NCBI GenBank assembly: GCA_002179805.1
Contig: NAVB01001881.1
Coordinates: 1-17,315 of the forward strand
Origin: Acanthamoeba lenticulata
Lineage: Eukaryota > Discosea > Longamoebia > Acanthamoebidae
Direction: 5' to 3'
Length of the DNA: 17,315 nt
Made by a program: the position numbers and the translations under genes. The first letter of the stretch is position 1, and each line of letters opens with the position of its first letter. Shown here one piece after another: positions 1 through 11,318 of the stretch. The notes under the pieces are model-generated. The model was given only the letters and a program-made list of their open reading frames with translations, was not told the origin of the DNA and made no database searches.

Positions 1-694
1 GGGGGGGACAGTATCATCTGGCGTGCGCCATCTGCCGCCGGAACTTTGATGAGAACGACGTGCCGGTGGTCGAAGGCTCCGACGGGAAAGCCTACTGCCG
101 TACCGACTGGCTCGATCGGTTCGCCCCCAAGTGTGCGCAGTGCACTTTCGCGATCCAGGGCGAGTGTACCAACGCCCTTGGCAAGCAGTGGCACCCGCAG
201 GTAGGCCATACATCTTGTTGGTGTTGTTATCATTCTTTCATACACACTCTCCCTCCCCTCCCCTCCTTTCCTCCAAATGTTCCTCTATTCCACTAATTCC
301 ATGGACACTACGGAGCTTGGACATGAACGCGGAAGAAACGGATAACGATGGGCTTGGATTTGGGAGGGGAGAGAGAGAAAGAGAGAGGGGTGCGCTGGTT
401 CTCATCAGACTATGATGTCGCGCGTGCAGTGCTTTGTCTGCAAGTCTTGCAACAATCCCTTCACGGGCAGCTTCTTCGAGCATGAAGGATTTGCCTACTG
501 CGAGAAACATTACTACGAGGAAAAGGGCCTCATCTGCCCCGAGTGTGATCGTCCCATCATCGGCAAGTGTGTGCGCGCCAAGGGTATGAGCGTCTCTCTT
601 GAACCATTTTGGGGGAGGGGGCGAGCTTCTTTCCCCCTCTCCTGGCCGCGCTGCTTTCAATACTGCAGCCCTCGCTGTCTCCTCCTCCCTCCCT

Positions 695-725
<31 letters not shown>

Positions 726-887
726 ATGAGCTCACACAACCCGTGCGCGTTGTTGGCCTCCACAGATAAGCGATTCCACCCGCAGCACTTCGTGTGCTCG
801 CACTGCAAGACCAAGCTCACCAATGCCTACTTTTTCCACGACAACAAGATCTTTTGCAAGAAGTGCTCCATCGTTTTCTACGGCTAA
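1..887 (+). CDS. LIM-domain protein, 3' part (at least 2.5 LIM zinc-finger modules)
   Basis: Partial gene, open at the 5' edge. Exons join in frame as 3-200, 430-583 and 766-887, stop TAA at 885-887; introns are GTAGGC...GTGCAG and GTATGA...CACAG. The visible protein starts in the second half of a LIM domain (YHLACAICRRNF, then DGKAYCRTDW). A complete LIM follows (CAQC, WHPQ, CFVCKSC, YCEKHY) and then a last one (CPECDRPI, FHPQHFVCSHC, IFCKKC) that ends the protein five residues later at FYG. All Cys/His zinc ligands of the last two modules are present. LIM arrays are protein-binding scaffolds; tandem C-terminal LIMs are typical of paxillin/Hic-5, PINCH and related cytoskeletal adaptors that act at adhesion sites and in the nucleus. 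The N-terminal partner domains lie outside the window, so the exact family cannot be named. Zinc fingers are broken by introns at conserved WHPQ|C and K|D positions, which supports the exon joins. Confidence 0.9.
694..726 (+). repeat. CAA-type microsatellite in last intron of the LIM gene
   Basis: Short imperfect CAACAA/CAGCAA run inside the intron at 584-765, some 40 bp before the CACAG acceptor. No coding role is visible because the reading frame resumes only at 766. Confidence 0.8.
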
Positions 888-1043
888 GAGAGCTTCGGCC
901 ATCTTTGTGTGTGTACCATGACTCATCCCTCGTGCAAGAGGGCTGCTTTTCCTTCGCCACGATAAATAAGAAGAAAAAAAAAATTACTCCAAGTCCAAAA
1001 ACAAAAAGGGAGGACAACAAAAAGAAGGTCCTCTTTGGCCTCT

Positions 1044-2673
1044 ATGCAACATCAAACGGCCACCACTACCACCCTGCCGTCGGCCTTTGCCGAAGCGTGG
1101 AAGCATCAACAGGCGCTGGAGGAGGGAGGCAGCGTCGATGAGGCATTGAAAGCATGGGAGCGATGCGACGCAATCCTGCAACCAGTCTTTGCGGCGCACT
1201 TCTCACGTAATGAAGAGATTGATGACTTCAAGACTGCCTCTCTCAGGTGCGGGGTACAAGCAGGAAGGAATTATTGATCTGATTACTGACAGGGGGGGGC
1301 AATCAATCTGATACCAGGTATCTGCTGGTGCCCCACTATTTGGGGCTGTGCATCGTACAGAGGCCCGGCCTGAGCCAGCGCGCCCGCGACCTAAGATGCG
1401 CACAGGTTGCCATCTCGCACTGATCGTGGTTGCTGGCCCTACTCGCACTTACTGTGCGCTCACTGGGAGGGAGAACAGGCCCACTTCGTTCGTTTTCTCA
1501 GCCAGTTGGAGCGACACAACGGCTTAAGCCAGGAGGTATTTTGGCCCTTTAACCCGTTCTCTGTCCCCCCCCCCCCCCCCTCTCAAGCTCCTCTCCTCGT
1601 TAGTGCTCTCTCGCCCTCTGTTGACACGAGCGCGCCAGGATCTAAATGTATGGCATCGCGAACGAGAGCTCCAGCCAACGGCGCGCCGCACGGAGAGGGT
1701 GAACCGCGCCCGCAAAGAACGCGAGCTTCAGCAAGCCCTCCTCCAACTTCAAAAGCGCCGCGGTACGCACTTGCGTACACACGCACACAGAACACATCTA
1801 CAGCATCTATTTATCTATCGCCTCCTCTCCCCCCCTCCCTTCCTTCTCCCTTTTGGCTGGGTGGACTCTGGGTCCAGGAGGGAACCTGAGCGCCTTAGCC
1901 GAAGAAAGCGATCACCCCGATGAGGAGCTTGAACGGGAACTTTGGCTTAACATCATTCAGCTTGCTGCCATGAAGTCTATCCACGAGCTCGAGGCTGTTG
2001 ATCAGGTACGCGGAACACACAACCGCACACTCTACGGAGAGGGGAGGATGTGGTCTTTGTATTTCTATATTTTATTCCTTTCTCTCTTTTTCTCTTCCTT
2101 TTCATCACACACACACACACGCCTTTTATATAGGAGCTCCCGCTTGCTGCACGCATGGAGGTTGTAGAAGCTGCGCGCGAGCTCGAGGCCAAGAAGGAGC
2201 AACAGGAGCGGCCCAAAGCCCCGGAAGAGGACATTAAGGTTCGACGAACGTGTCGTGCATGCCCGGGCTCAAATTTTGAAGCACTGCTAAAATGCAGAAC
2301 GGCAGACGCACAACTCACACACCAAATTGGTGCACATATGTTTATGTATTAACCGACATTTTGTATATTTTATGCGTACGTAAAGCTGGTGGCGCCAGGG
2401 ATGGGCCACGTGACGAGTGCTGCAGCGGAGAGAGAACGGAAGCAGCAGGCCGTTTTTGGTCCCTCATGGAACTTGCCCACCATGAGCGTGGAAGAGGCCG
2501 CCGCCATCGAGATGCGCTTCGCCGCCAAGTCCAAGCCGCAGGCAGCCAGCGGTGAAGAAGATGAAGAGGATGAAGAGGATGAAAGCGATGAAGCTATTCG
2601 TAAGGCGCGCGAGTGGGATGAGTACAAGGACACACACCCGAGTGGTTGGGGCAACAGAATCAACCAAGGCTGA
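1044..2673 (+). CDS. TAP42: TAP42/alpha4 (IGBP1) family PP2A-associated protein
   Basis: Seven exons join without a frame break: 1044-1246, 1318-1405, 1479-1535, 1639-1762, 1878-2005, 2134-2238, 2386-2673 (993 nt, 330 aa, stop TGA). The family binds the catalytic subunits of PP2A, PP4 and PP6, stabilises them and links them to TOR signalling in the cytoplasm. Recognisable parts, in order: an N-terminal helical TPR-like half with NEEIDDFKTASLRYLLVPHYLG and AHFVRFLSQLE (quoted here in pieces from exons 1-3); a basic region ARRTERVNRARKERELQ in exon 4, the usual phosphatase-contact segment; WLNIIQLAAMKSIHELE in exon 5; then VFGPSWNLPTMSVEEAA, an acidic ED-repeat and the family-typical C-terminal signature EWDEYKDTHPSGWGNRINQG. 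ATG 1044 was chosen as the only ATG in the first exon frame, 156 bp after the LIM stop. Length is close to that of yeast Tap42 and human alpha4 (about 340-370 aa). Confidence 0.92.
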
Positions 2674-2784
2674 CGACCGTGGTCGAGTCTTGTTGCGCAG
2701 CAGTGCATTCCTCATATTTTTATTGGCTTTCCTTTTCTTTTTTTTCTTTTTTTTTAAAACCATAAAACATCAGGCCTTGGCTCA
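2674..2784. promoter_or_regulatory. 111-bp intergenic spacer between TAP42 and NOT2
   Basis: Very short spacer holding the 3' end of one gene and the promoter of the next. It contains a T-rich tract (about 2736-2757) followed by a CATAAAACAT stretch that could serve either as poly(A) signal or AT-rich promoter element. No classical TATA box is certain. Confidence 0.35.
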
Positions 2785-5700
2785 ATGGCGGCACGCGGTA
2801 CTGGTTCAGGGAGCACCTCTGGGGCAGTGACGCGAGGGAAGCAACAACAAGGACAGCAGCCTCACCTTGATCCACGCAAGGATAAGATGGCCTATTTTAA
2901 GGACAATTTTCAGACGCATGATGAAGACGACTTTGATCCAAAAATTTACTACTACCCAAGGCAAGAAAAAGAGGTGCCATCTGATCTTATGTACCTGTAC
3001 CTGTGCAGCTTTAGGCTTACCATAGAAATGCCGTTTATCACAGCCTCATGTGGGAGCGGCGTCAGTGCTTGGAGGCACCGATCACATGCAAACTCCTACT
3101 TCCCCTTCTCGCTATCCCTATCCTCCACCTCCCTCAGCCTCCTCTGCAACGACGTCACAAGCCGTTTCAGGCATGTTCTCTGGTAATTATTGCTCTCCAG
3201 CTCATCCACCACCTCATTTCCTCTCTCTCTCTCTCTCTATCTCTCTTCCTCGAGCCATGCAAGGAGATTGGGAAGATCTCTGTTGGTATGGTGCTGAAGG
3301 CCCTCTCTCCTTCTTTCTCACTTTCTGTGCTCCTCCACTGTGACCCAACCGCAGGGCACAGCGCACTTGCTGGCGTCCATTCTGTGCAAACGCCCCACGG
3401 CTTAGCGTCGCTGAGCGGCCGCGGGGCAACGTCGATGGCTGGCCTCAGCACTGTGCCGATTGGTGTCAACGCTGGCGCAGGTTCTAACGGCCAGCGAAGT
3501 GGCGGATCCAGTGCTCCCGCAGAAGTGAGTGGGCTGGGGCGCTACGGGGCGTCGACGGCAGGCCCAGGACTTCCGATGTCGCACGCGGGTCCGGGGCCCG
3601 CCATCCATAACATCAGCCAGCTGGGTGCGTGAGATCTCTTTTCCAATCTACCCTTTTAACCGCCCAGCAAGCCCTCATTCTTTTTCCACCACTTTTCTCT
3701 CTCTCATCCGGTTGTCTGTTGGGAGGAGGGGGGATACGCTCGTTGCAGGTATGGCCGGGTCGGCGCGGTCAGGCCAGGCCATGGGCGCGAGAGGCCAAAT
3801 GGCTGTCAATATCAGTGCAGGAGGAGGTCCGGCACGACCGCAGTCCTCACACGGAGCCATGCTTGGCCCTGCAGGTGGTCTCAATCCTGCGGCCGGATCC
3901 AATCCGCCAATCGCCTCTCAAGCGCAGCTTCGACAGGCGGTCTCAGCTCAACCGGTTCTCTCGATGACTTCCCCCTCTGCTTCATATAATCCCTCAGTTG
4001 ACCTCTTCACCATGATCAATCGCCAAGGTTCGCGCTCGTTGCTTGTTTTTCCCTCCCCCGTTGGGCTGCCCGCTGGACAGTGGTCTTTTTTTTTTTTTTT
4101 TGGATTTCCGTCTCATCTATTTCTCACCGTCCTCTTCCGCCGGTGGGAATACGTGGACGGCACATGACAGGCAGTAGCGGGGGCATCGTCAACGGCTCCA
4201 GTTTCACACCCCAGCCCCCCATCGGCACTATGAAGCAAATGACCACCAACAATGGTAGCAGTGGTGATTCCAAAGGTTCTCCTATGCTGCTCTACCTCTC
4301 TCTCTTCCCCCAATTTTGCGCCTTAATAATGATAAGCACGGTGTGGATCCATTTGGCCACACGATGGACCCTCCTTCTTGACCAGCATGAGACTTAGATG
4401 TGGCGCCACTTACCTTCCCTACACTCACACCAACACGCACACCTTTTTAATATACTTCTATTGACTGGGAATACACAAGGCGCGGGCGGAGGCAAGCAAG
4501 AGATCTCGCTGCATGATATGACGGAATTTCCGGCGTTGGGTGCACAATCTTTCCTTCGTTCTCCTCTTTTTGGCTTTTTTTTTTTTTTTGCTTTATATAC
4601 TTCTGAAAACACGATCGATTCTTTATTTTGCTCTTACGGTGATTGTGCTGCTACGGTGGGAGGGCAATAGGAATGCAGCACAAAGGGATGGGGCAGCAGA
4701 AGGAGCAGATGCTGCGACTCACTCAGGAGGATTTTCCGACCCTGTCATCCGCAGGCTACTATCCAAAGGTGGCCGCCCCGTCGCCACTTCATCTCTCCCT
4801 CGTACATTGTCATTTTTTATTTTTTTTTTAATTTAGGTTTATTATTATTAAGTGTTTTTTTTAACAACTTCCTCATGATTTCGACTGCTGTACGGCAGGG
4901 CGAAAGTCTCGGCGCGAGTGGATTGCACGCACAAGATGGGAGCTCAGGAGACCAGCTCAACGAGAACGCGATCTTGGGAATGAACCCGCAGTTCCATGGC
5001 TCCGCAGGCGGCTATGGAGCTACAGGTGCTCCCGTTCCTGCAGCCGCCTCAGGCAAGGGCGTTGGACACGTCCATGGACAGCAACTCCCCCAGTTGAACC
5101 TGGGGAGTCAGCACGCCACCGCTGCAGTACCCGGTACTCCTAGCTCTCTCCCTCTGCCCCCATTCGATAGATGGCGAGAAAGAGAAGGGGGGAGAGGGTG
5201 GTGGAAAGAAAGAGAGGGGGAGAGAGAGAGAATAAAGTCACACGCGTCTTACTATCTGCTCACGACACACGCAGGTATGCGAAGTGCAGTCTCCTCTGGC
5301 CAGCCGTTTGAGCAGTTCATGCCCCACATGCGACTGGCTCCGCTCGCCAAGGTACGCCCTCTGGCCGTTCGCGGAGGAGGGGGGGGGGAGAAGGGGAGAA
5401 AGAGGCGAGCGCACATGTGCGAGAGGCAGTCTCTCCGGCGGGCGGAGCGGAGCAACATGTCGTGTTTAGCTTATAGACGCCCTCGGAACGCGCAGACGCC
5501 ATCAGTGCCGGACCGGTTTGGCTTACTGGGCTTGCTTAGCGTCATTCGAATGACCGATCCTGACCTTAACACCCTGGCCCTTGGCACTGACCTCACCACT
5601 CTTGGCCTCAACCTCAACTCGCCTGAGTACGCGCGCCTCTCTGGATTTTCTCTCTGTTTCTCCCTCCCTCCCTCCATCCCTCCCAGCCCCACCAGGGAAG

Positions 5701-5999
5701 AGAAAAAGAGCTCTTTGTGGGCGGTGTGACTTATGTTCGTGTGCAACGTTGTTTTGGGTGCGGGTACTCAGTTGCCTGTACGCCTCGTTCACGTCGCCTT
5801 TCTCCGAGGGCCCATCGCGGAAGGAGCCCGAATTTCATCTGCCAGTGTGTTACTACATGCAGCCGCCCATGCAACCTGCTGAGTCGAAAGTGCAACTCTT
5901 CTCCGATGAAACGTTGATCTATGCGTTCTATGCCCTGCCCCGCGACTTGCTTCAGGTCACGGCGGCCGTAGAACTGTACGCGACACGCGCCTCACACCC

Positions 6000-6031
<32 letters not shown>

Positions 6032-6443
6032 CGACCCTACCACAGTTGCGCCGGCGCAACTGATCAGCCCTCAGAGGGGGGGTGTACTCATTCACTAATT
6101 CGTTCATTTACTGTTTCAATGGGGGGGGGATGATGTAAACAGATACAATCGCGACTGGCGATTTCACAAGGCGCTCCAGTTATGGTTCATTCGCGTGGAT
6201 GCCGAACCCGTGGTCAAGACTACCGGTTATGAGCGAGGAACCTATATCTTCTTCGACGTCACCAACTGGAAGAAGGTGAAGAAGGAAAACTTCTTGCTCT
6301 ACTATGATCAAATAGCCGAGCTCCCCAAGTTGCTGCCGCTGCAACCAACCGCCCCTGCAGCCAACCCTGCCATGTCGCCGGCGCAGGCCCTCCTCAATCA
6401 ACAATCCACAGCAGTACATGCCTCTCCCTATCCCTATCGGTGA
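2785..6443 (+). CDS. NOT2: CCR4-NOT complex subunit 2 (NOT2/CNOT2)
   Basis: Twelve exons join in frame: 2785-2973, 3044-3182, 3355-3624, 3749-4027, 4171-4275, 4480-4539, 4671-4768, 4899-5133, 5275-5351, 5496-5626, 5772-5975, 6143-6443 (2088 nt, 695 aa, stop TGA). NOT2 helps scaffold the cytoplasmic/nuclear deadenylase complex that shortens mRNA poly(A) tails. The diagnostic parts are the paired short motifs MTEFPALG (exon 6) and QEDFPTL (exon 7), the linker FGLLGLLSVIRMTDPDLN and LGTDLTTLGLNLNSP (exon 10), and the C-terminal NOT2/3/5 box: LYASFTSPF, EFHLPVCYYMQPP, FSDETLIYAFYALPRDLLQ, ELYNRDWRFHKALQLWF, GTYIFFDVTNWKKVKKENF. The first two thirds are low-complexity Gly/Ser/Ala/Pro/Gln sequence, as usual for NOT2. 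After the NOT box runs a short Pro/Ala/Gln tail. The ATG at 2785 and the first splice (donor GTGCCA at 2974) are the weakest parts of the model; an upstream exon is possible. Confidence 0.92.
5163..5233. repeat. Purine-rich GA tract in a NOT2 intron
   Basis: A nearly pure G/A stretch on the plus strand inside the intron 5134-5274. It is the reverse polarity of most introns here, which carry C/T runs on the coding strand. Mirror-like GA tracts of this kind can form triplex (H-DNA); that is an inference only. Confidence 0.75.
6000..6030. repeat. CCG trinucleotide microsatellite in last NOT2 intron
   Basis: About ten uninterrupted CCG/GCC units within the intron 5976-6142, whose donor is GTACGC and whose acceptor is AAACAG. 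The repeat is non-coding: the exon frame passes from ELY before it to NRDW after it. Confidence 0.9.
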
Positions 6444-6747
6444 ACAGCCTGTCGCGGGGCACTTCCACTCATCCGCAACGCCCGATGGCAGAAGGACGGA
6501 CCTCTGGTGCAGGCTAGACCCTCTAGGCGTGGTGGTTTTGATGCAGTCGAACTCTGAGCTCTCAACAGCTCAGCAACCTTGCAAGGGTCTCGCGATTAGT
6601 CTCAAGGCTTTTTCTTTTTCTCTTTTTTTTCTTTTTTTGTCCTCTCTATTAAGGAGGCGGGAAAAAACTGGGACCACCATGGCCGGAGTTGGCCTGCACA
6701 AGATCTCTGTGTGTGCGATTTTCTGCCTTCCGCCTTTTTAGCACACC
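6444..6747. other. Intergenic region NOT2-eIF3b
   Basis: About 300 bp with no coding signal of its own. It holds the NOT2 3' untranslated region and the eIF3b promoter. A strong T/C-rich tract lies at about 6608-6640 and a second pyrimidine run precedes the eIF3b start. A small open frame crosses it, but it has no recognisable domain or splice partner. Confidence 0.6.
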
Positions 6748-9700
6748 ATGGCCGACTCGCAGGTAATTCGCCACAGGCAGCTTGATGAGGAGGATGAACT
6801 CGACGCCGACTATCCCGACGAGTACCATGTGCTTGGCGAGGCTCCAGTGCAGCTGGACAAGAGCTTTGCGAGCGCCATCATCGTAGACAATCTGCCTGTC
6901 GTGGGGCAAGAGAAGTTCGAGAAGCTGCTAGGCGTGGTGACCAAAATCTATAATCAGATCCCGGGTGGTGCCATTGTTGAGGTGTTCATGCCCACCGATG
7001 AAAAAGGTCAGACCAAGGGCTACGCATTTGTGGAGTTTTCGACGATCGATGCCGCTCGCAACGCTGTGCAGCAAACCAACGGGTACAAGCTCGACAGGGC
7101 TCACATTTTCCGGGTCAACTTTTTCGAGGACTTTCAAGTGTACGACAAGGTCACGGACGCTTTTCAGCCCATCGAGATGCCGGCCTATAAGCCCAAGGTC
7201 AGCTGCCCTTGACACTTTGTTTCAAGTCTTTGGTGTGTTGGGAGTTGGCCCAGGGCCGCTGTGGTGGTGTGTGTGTGGGTGTTTTTTTTTTCTCTCTTTT
7301 TATTTATTTATTTATTTAGTAGACCGCTTGTTGCGCTTACCGCGTTCACATTCGCGGTCCGGCAGGAAAACTTGTGGTGGTGGCTGATCGAAGAGCCGGG
7401 ACAAGCTCGTGATCAATACGCCCTGCGCTATTCGGACATGACGGAAATATTGTGGAATGAAGGCAAGAAGAAGGCTGAAACGCACTTCCGCAAGAAGGTT
7501 TGTGGTCCTCCTTGGCGCTTCTCATGCCGCGTGGGTGGAGCGTGTGCCGCCGCAATTATCATCGTCGTTCTTTTCCTCGTCGGAAAGTAGTAGTCATGAA
7601 CTCACTTGGCTCTTGCGCGCCTGGCGCGTTTACCACTACTGTAGGACATGACGGAGACCTATGTCACTTGGTCGCCCTACGGCACCTACTTGGGTACCTT
7701 CCACCGTCAGGGCGTCATCTTGTGGGGCACGGAGCGGTGGGACAAGGTCATGCGCTTCCAACACCCTGGGGTCAAGCTCCTCGAGTTTTCTCCACGCGAA
7801 AACTATCTCGTCACCTTCTCCACCCAGCTCGCCCAGTACGACTCAGGACAGAGGGCCCCGCTCGCGCACAGCTAGGCACATGCACGATCGCTCACCGCCC
7901 TGTTCTCCCTTGCGTTTCTCTCTCTTTCTCTCCTCTCTCTCTCTCTCTTTTCCTCGTCCCATAACAGGAACGACAACCCAAAAGACCCGCAGGGTATCAT
8001 CGTGTGGGACGTGCACACCGGCCTCAAGAAACGTGGTTTCGTCGGTTCCAAGGAAATGGCCTGGCCCGTCTTCAAGTGGTCCCACGATGAAAAATACTTT
8101 GCGCGCCTTTCGTACTCCTCCCCTCCCCTCCTCCACTCTCTCTCTCTCTCTCTCCTCTCTTTCACCACCGTCCGAGAACGGTAATTCATGGGGTCGCCTT
8201 GTTGCGTTGTTGTTGTTGTTGGCATGTAACTCAGGGCCGACACCATTTCGGTTTATGAGACGCCTTCGATGCAGCTGCTCGACAAGAAGTCTTTCAAACT
8301 CCCCGGCGTCAAGGATTTCCAGGTACGTGGGTCCCGTGCAGACTGACATGCGCATGGCCCTCGGGCCGAGCACTGACCCGAGTCTCCTCTTGGCGTTTTT
8401 CCCCCAACCCCTCCTCCGCTTTCGTCTCTCTTTCTTTCTCTGTTGGATGCAGTGGTCTCCTTCAAACAACGTCATCGCCTGTTACATCCCGGGGCAGGAG
8501 TCTGGAGACAAGCCAGCGCGCGTCATGTTGATTGAGATCCCGTCGCGCAACATTCTTCGCTCTCACAATCTGTTCAAAGTGATTGTACGTGTGGTGTTTG
8601 TTCGTGTGTGCTGTGTTGTGTCATGTTGGTGGTGTCTGCCCAAGTGTTTCTCCTCTCCCTACGTCTGGCTGCTGATGTCTGACCACTCACTCACTCGACT
8701 TGACCATCCACAGGACTGCAGCTTGCACTGGCAGTCAGCAGGGGACTTCTTGTGTGTCAAGGTTGAGAGAAGAGTGACCAAGAAGACCACGAGCACCGGC
8801 TTTGAACTTTACCGCATGAGAGAAAAGGACGTGCCGCTCGAGGTACCACCGCCTTCCGCCTTCCGCCTTCCCTCGCCTCTTCTTCGCTCCTCCTCCTCCC
8901 CCTCCTCCTCCCTCTCTTGGCGGAGCGATCTCCCTTTCTCTCTCTCTCTCTCTTGTCGAGGGAGAGACCGAAAAAGGGAGTCGTGGATATCTGGCTGAGC
9001 GCGGGGCGCCGTCGTGGTACACCATCTTCAGGCAATCGATGTGAAGGGCCGAGTGGAAGCTTTCGCCTGGGAGCCGAATGGTCTTCGTTTTGCGGTGATC
9101 CACTCCACGGAGGAGCGCGGATCGCGTAATGACATCTCCTTCTACACCACCAAGGGCCCTGGTCCGTGTCTATCCGTCCTCTCTCCTTTTTTGTTTCTAC
9201 AAACTTTTTCTTTTCTTGTTTGAGCTCTCTTTGCTCATCCCCTGGCCTGGTGTGGGCGGATGAACCCCAGGTGGGAAGATATCGCTGCTCAAGGTGCTCG
9301 AAAAGAGGCAGGCCAACCATGTGTTCTGGTCGCCCAAGGGCCACCTCGCCGTGCTGGCTGGGTTTGGGCCGGGTGGCAACGGCTTGTTGGAGTTTTATAA
9401 CGTGGACGATCTCGAGTCCATGCGCACGGATCAGCACGCTATGGCGTCGGAGCTGCAGTGGGACCCCAGTGGTCGCTTTGTGGCGACGTCCAGCACTTAC
9501 TGGGCTCACCCCCAGTCAGACAACGGCTACGTCCTCTGGTCCTTCCACGGCAAGCGCTTGGCCGGTACTTAACACGCCAACGCTACTGCTCTCCTGCTGC
9601 GTGCCCTCCCTTTCGCTTCTACTGGTGCGCTGACTTTTGCTCTCCCACAGCCGCCACGAAGGACAAATTCTTCCAGTTCCTCTGGAGGCCGCGCCCTCCG

Positions 9701-10006
9701 ACGCTTCTCAGCAAGGAGAAGCAGAGGGAAATCGAAAAGAACCTCCGCCACTACGCCGCCAAGTACCGCAAACAAGACCTTGCTCGCAGAAAGGCTGCTT
9801 GGGATGCTTTCGTCGCCAAGCGTCGCCAGGAACGCGACGCCTGGCACGCATCTCGCCGTCAGCGTTTGGCCGAGCGCGAAGCGGACAAGCCAGCCCGCGA
9901 CAAGCTGCGTGCTGGCGTTGAATCTGACGATGAGGACATTTGGGACGAGGTGGAGGAGGTTGTGGAAGAAATGGTAGAGGAGGAGGTGGAGGTCATTGAC
10001 TACTGA
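6748..10006 (+). CDS. EIF3B: Eukaryotic translation initiation factor 3 subunit B
   Basis: Ten exons join in frame: 6748-7197, 7366-7497, 7645-7835, 7968-8111, 8235-8322, 8453-8584, 8714-8842, 9032-9161, 9271-9564, 9651-10006 (2046 nt, 681 aa, stop TGA). eIF3b is a core scaffold of eIF3 on the 40S subunit, binding eIF3a, g, i and j during start-site scanning. The N-terminus is acidic ([14 protein letters not shown]); an RRM follows at about residues 42-127 with RNP2 IIVDNL and RNP1 KGYAFVEF (residues 90-97). Next comes the beta-propeller with family hallmarks [71 protein letters not shown] and [19 protein letters not shown]. The C-terminus has [18 protein letters not shown], a long charged helix (the eIF3i/g-binding region) and an acidic tail. 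ATG 6748 sits in a good context (CACCATGG). The length agrees with fungal and protist eIF3b (roughly 650-750 aa). Confidence 0.97.
7297..7318. repeat. TTTA microsatellite in first eIF3b intron
   Basis: Tandem TTTA units inside intron 7198-7365, following a poly-T and CT stretch. The CGGCAG acceptor lies 47 bp downstream. Non-coding. Confidence 0.8.
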
Positions 10007-10600
10007 AGATGAATCCTCTCAACCCAAAAAAGCTTTGTGGTAATGCCCGAGACAAGTGGTGCTTGAACAAAAGATCATCTTCGGGTGCCATGTTGGGTTG
10101 GTCAAAACGGCAGCACGATTTCATTGGCGGGTCGCACAGCTGTGCGCATTGGGACGTCACGCAGCAACTTGCGCCACCAACAATCTTGACTGAGCCCGCC
10201 CAAGCGTACTCTAGGAGAATGGCTAGTCTTCAGGACTGCTGCTGATGCTGGCAGATGAAGACAGCACTGCCGCTGCCAATCAAAATAATGGAGCCAGCCA
10301 ACCTTTTTTTGAGCTCTTCCAATGTCATTTCCATGGGACACAACTGGTAATCCTTGAACATTATCTGTTTGTGTATTGATCTGTACAAGTGTTGATACTG
10401 GTTAAACAAGGCTGTGTTGAGTTTGGGCCTGGAATAGGGCAGTGTCCAACAAGCTCAACTTGGCTGCAGAACGTTCTTGGTAAACTGCTTCTTCCTTCTT
10501 CTTTTTCTCTGCCCATTGTTGTTGGTGCAGGAGGCGGGTGTGCAGTGAACTCCAACAACAACACCCCCGCCCCCAAAGAGCCTATATGTTCATTTTAGTA
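10007..10600. other. eIF3b 3' flank, no gene recognised
   Basis: Moderate-GC sequence after the eIF3b stop. Two short open frames (10009-10245 plus; 10102-10341 minus) have no recognisable domain, no sensible splice partners and look like chance. A perfect 14-bp palindrome with CAGCTG at its centre lies at 10133-10146. I see no promoter or RNA gene. Confidence 0.55.
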
Positions 10601-11114
10601 TGAACAACATGCAATGAAAAAGGAAAAACCCATACCGTCATACTGTTTCACATTGCATCACCTGAAACTGGAATAATCTTAAGTTTTAATTTCTGTGCAC
10701 AAGTTCCATATACAAAACTACCCATAAGTTCCAATTTTTCGTATATCAAAGTTTGGAAGATTTCACCATCAATTTGGTATTCATTTATCTATTCAACACC
10801 ACTAAATTTAATTTCCTTGTTATTAACATATCGTTATTGTTCACAAACAATATTGGTAAATGTACTTTTGGTGTTATGGTATATTGTTCTGGTTGCGGCT
10901 CATTTGGTATTGTTTTTTTCTAAATGACATAAATAATGGTTAACAATATAATTTCAAACAATAAGTGAAAACATACTGTATGTTGGTGTTGGTTTTTCAG
11001 AAGCTATAGAGCACAGTAAAGGAGAAGAAGTTGTCTTTTGTAACAAAACTAAAGATTGTCCCTAAAAATATAGAAAACAAAGGTTAAAAAAACAAAAAAA
11101 AACAAGAATAATAC

Positions 11115-11249
11115 TGTTGGTGATACAATCAATAAATTTGGGAGGTTGTTGCCTAGATCATCAACAAAAGTAGGAACTTTATCTGCACTTGCTTCAAGTA
11201 GTTCTTCCCTTTTGTGTTGATCAAGTAATTGTGTGAAAATTGATAACAA
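11115..11249 (-). pseudogene. Coding-like patch in AT-rich island, possible transposon exon
   Basis: Minus-strand open stretch reading FTQLLDQHKREELLEAS then ADKVPTFVDDLGNNLPNLL, with a possible GTATTA donor at 11114. The amphipathic, charged composition is coding-like and unlike the runs of hydrophobic residues that chance AT-rich frames give just downstream. No acceptor joins it cleanly to the patch at 11319-11448: the connecting frames meet stops. I do not recognise a domain. Confidence 0.35.
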
Positions 11250-11318
11250 AAATAAACACTTCCATCAATTAGTTACCTGGAAAGATGGTATTGTACTACA
11301 TAAGTGAGCATATTTCAC

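Noticed and set aside
7843..8475. Minus-strand open frame of 210 codons
   Set aside because: Also antisense to eIF3b, built largely from GAGAGA repeats; no splice or domain support.
7661..8998. Plus-strand open frame of 445 codons across several eIF3b exons
   Set aside because: It is a different frame from eIF3b, runs through introns and CT repeats, and encodes Ser/Leu-rich text without domains. GC- and CT-rich DNA simply lacks stops here.
8757..9509. Minus-strand open frame of 250 codons
   Set aside because: Antisense to confirmed eIF3b exons and introns; the protein is Arg/Glu-rich from reading CT repeats backwards and has no recognisable domain.
10009..10598. Short plus-strand frames downstream of eIF3b
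   Set aside because: No domain, no splice joints and no coding bias; most likely eIF3b 3' untranslated and flanking sequence.
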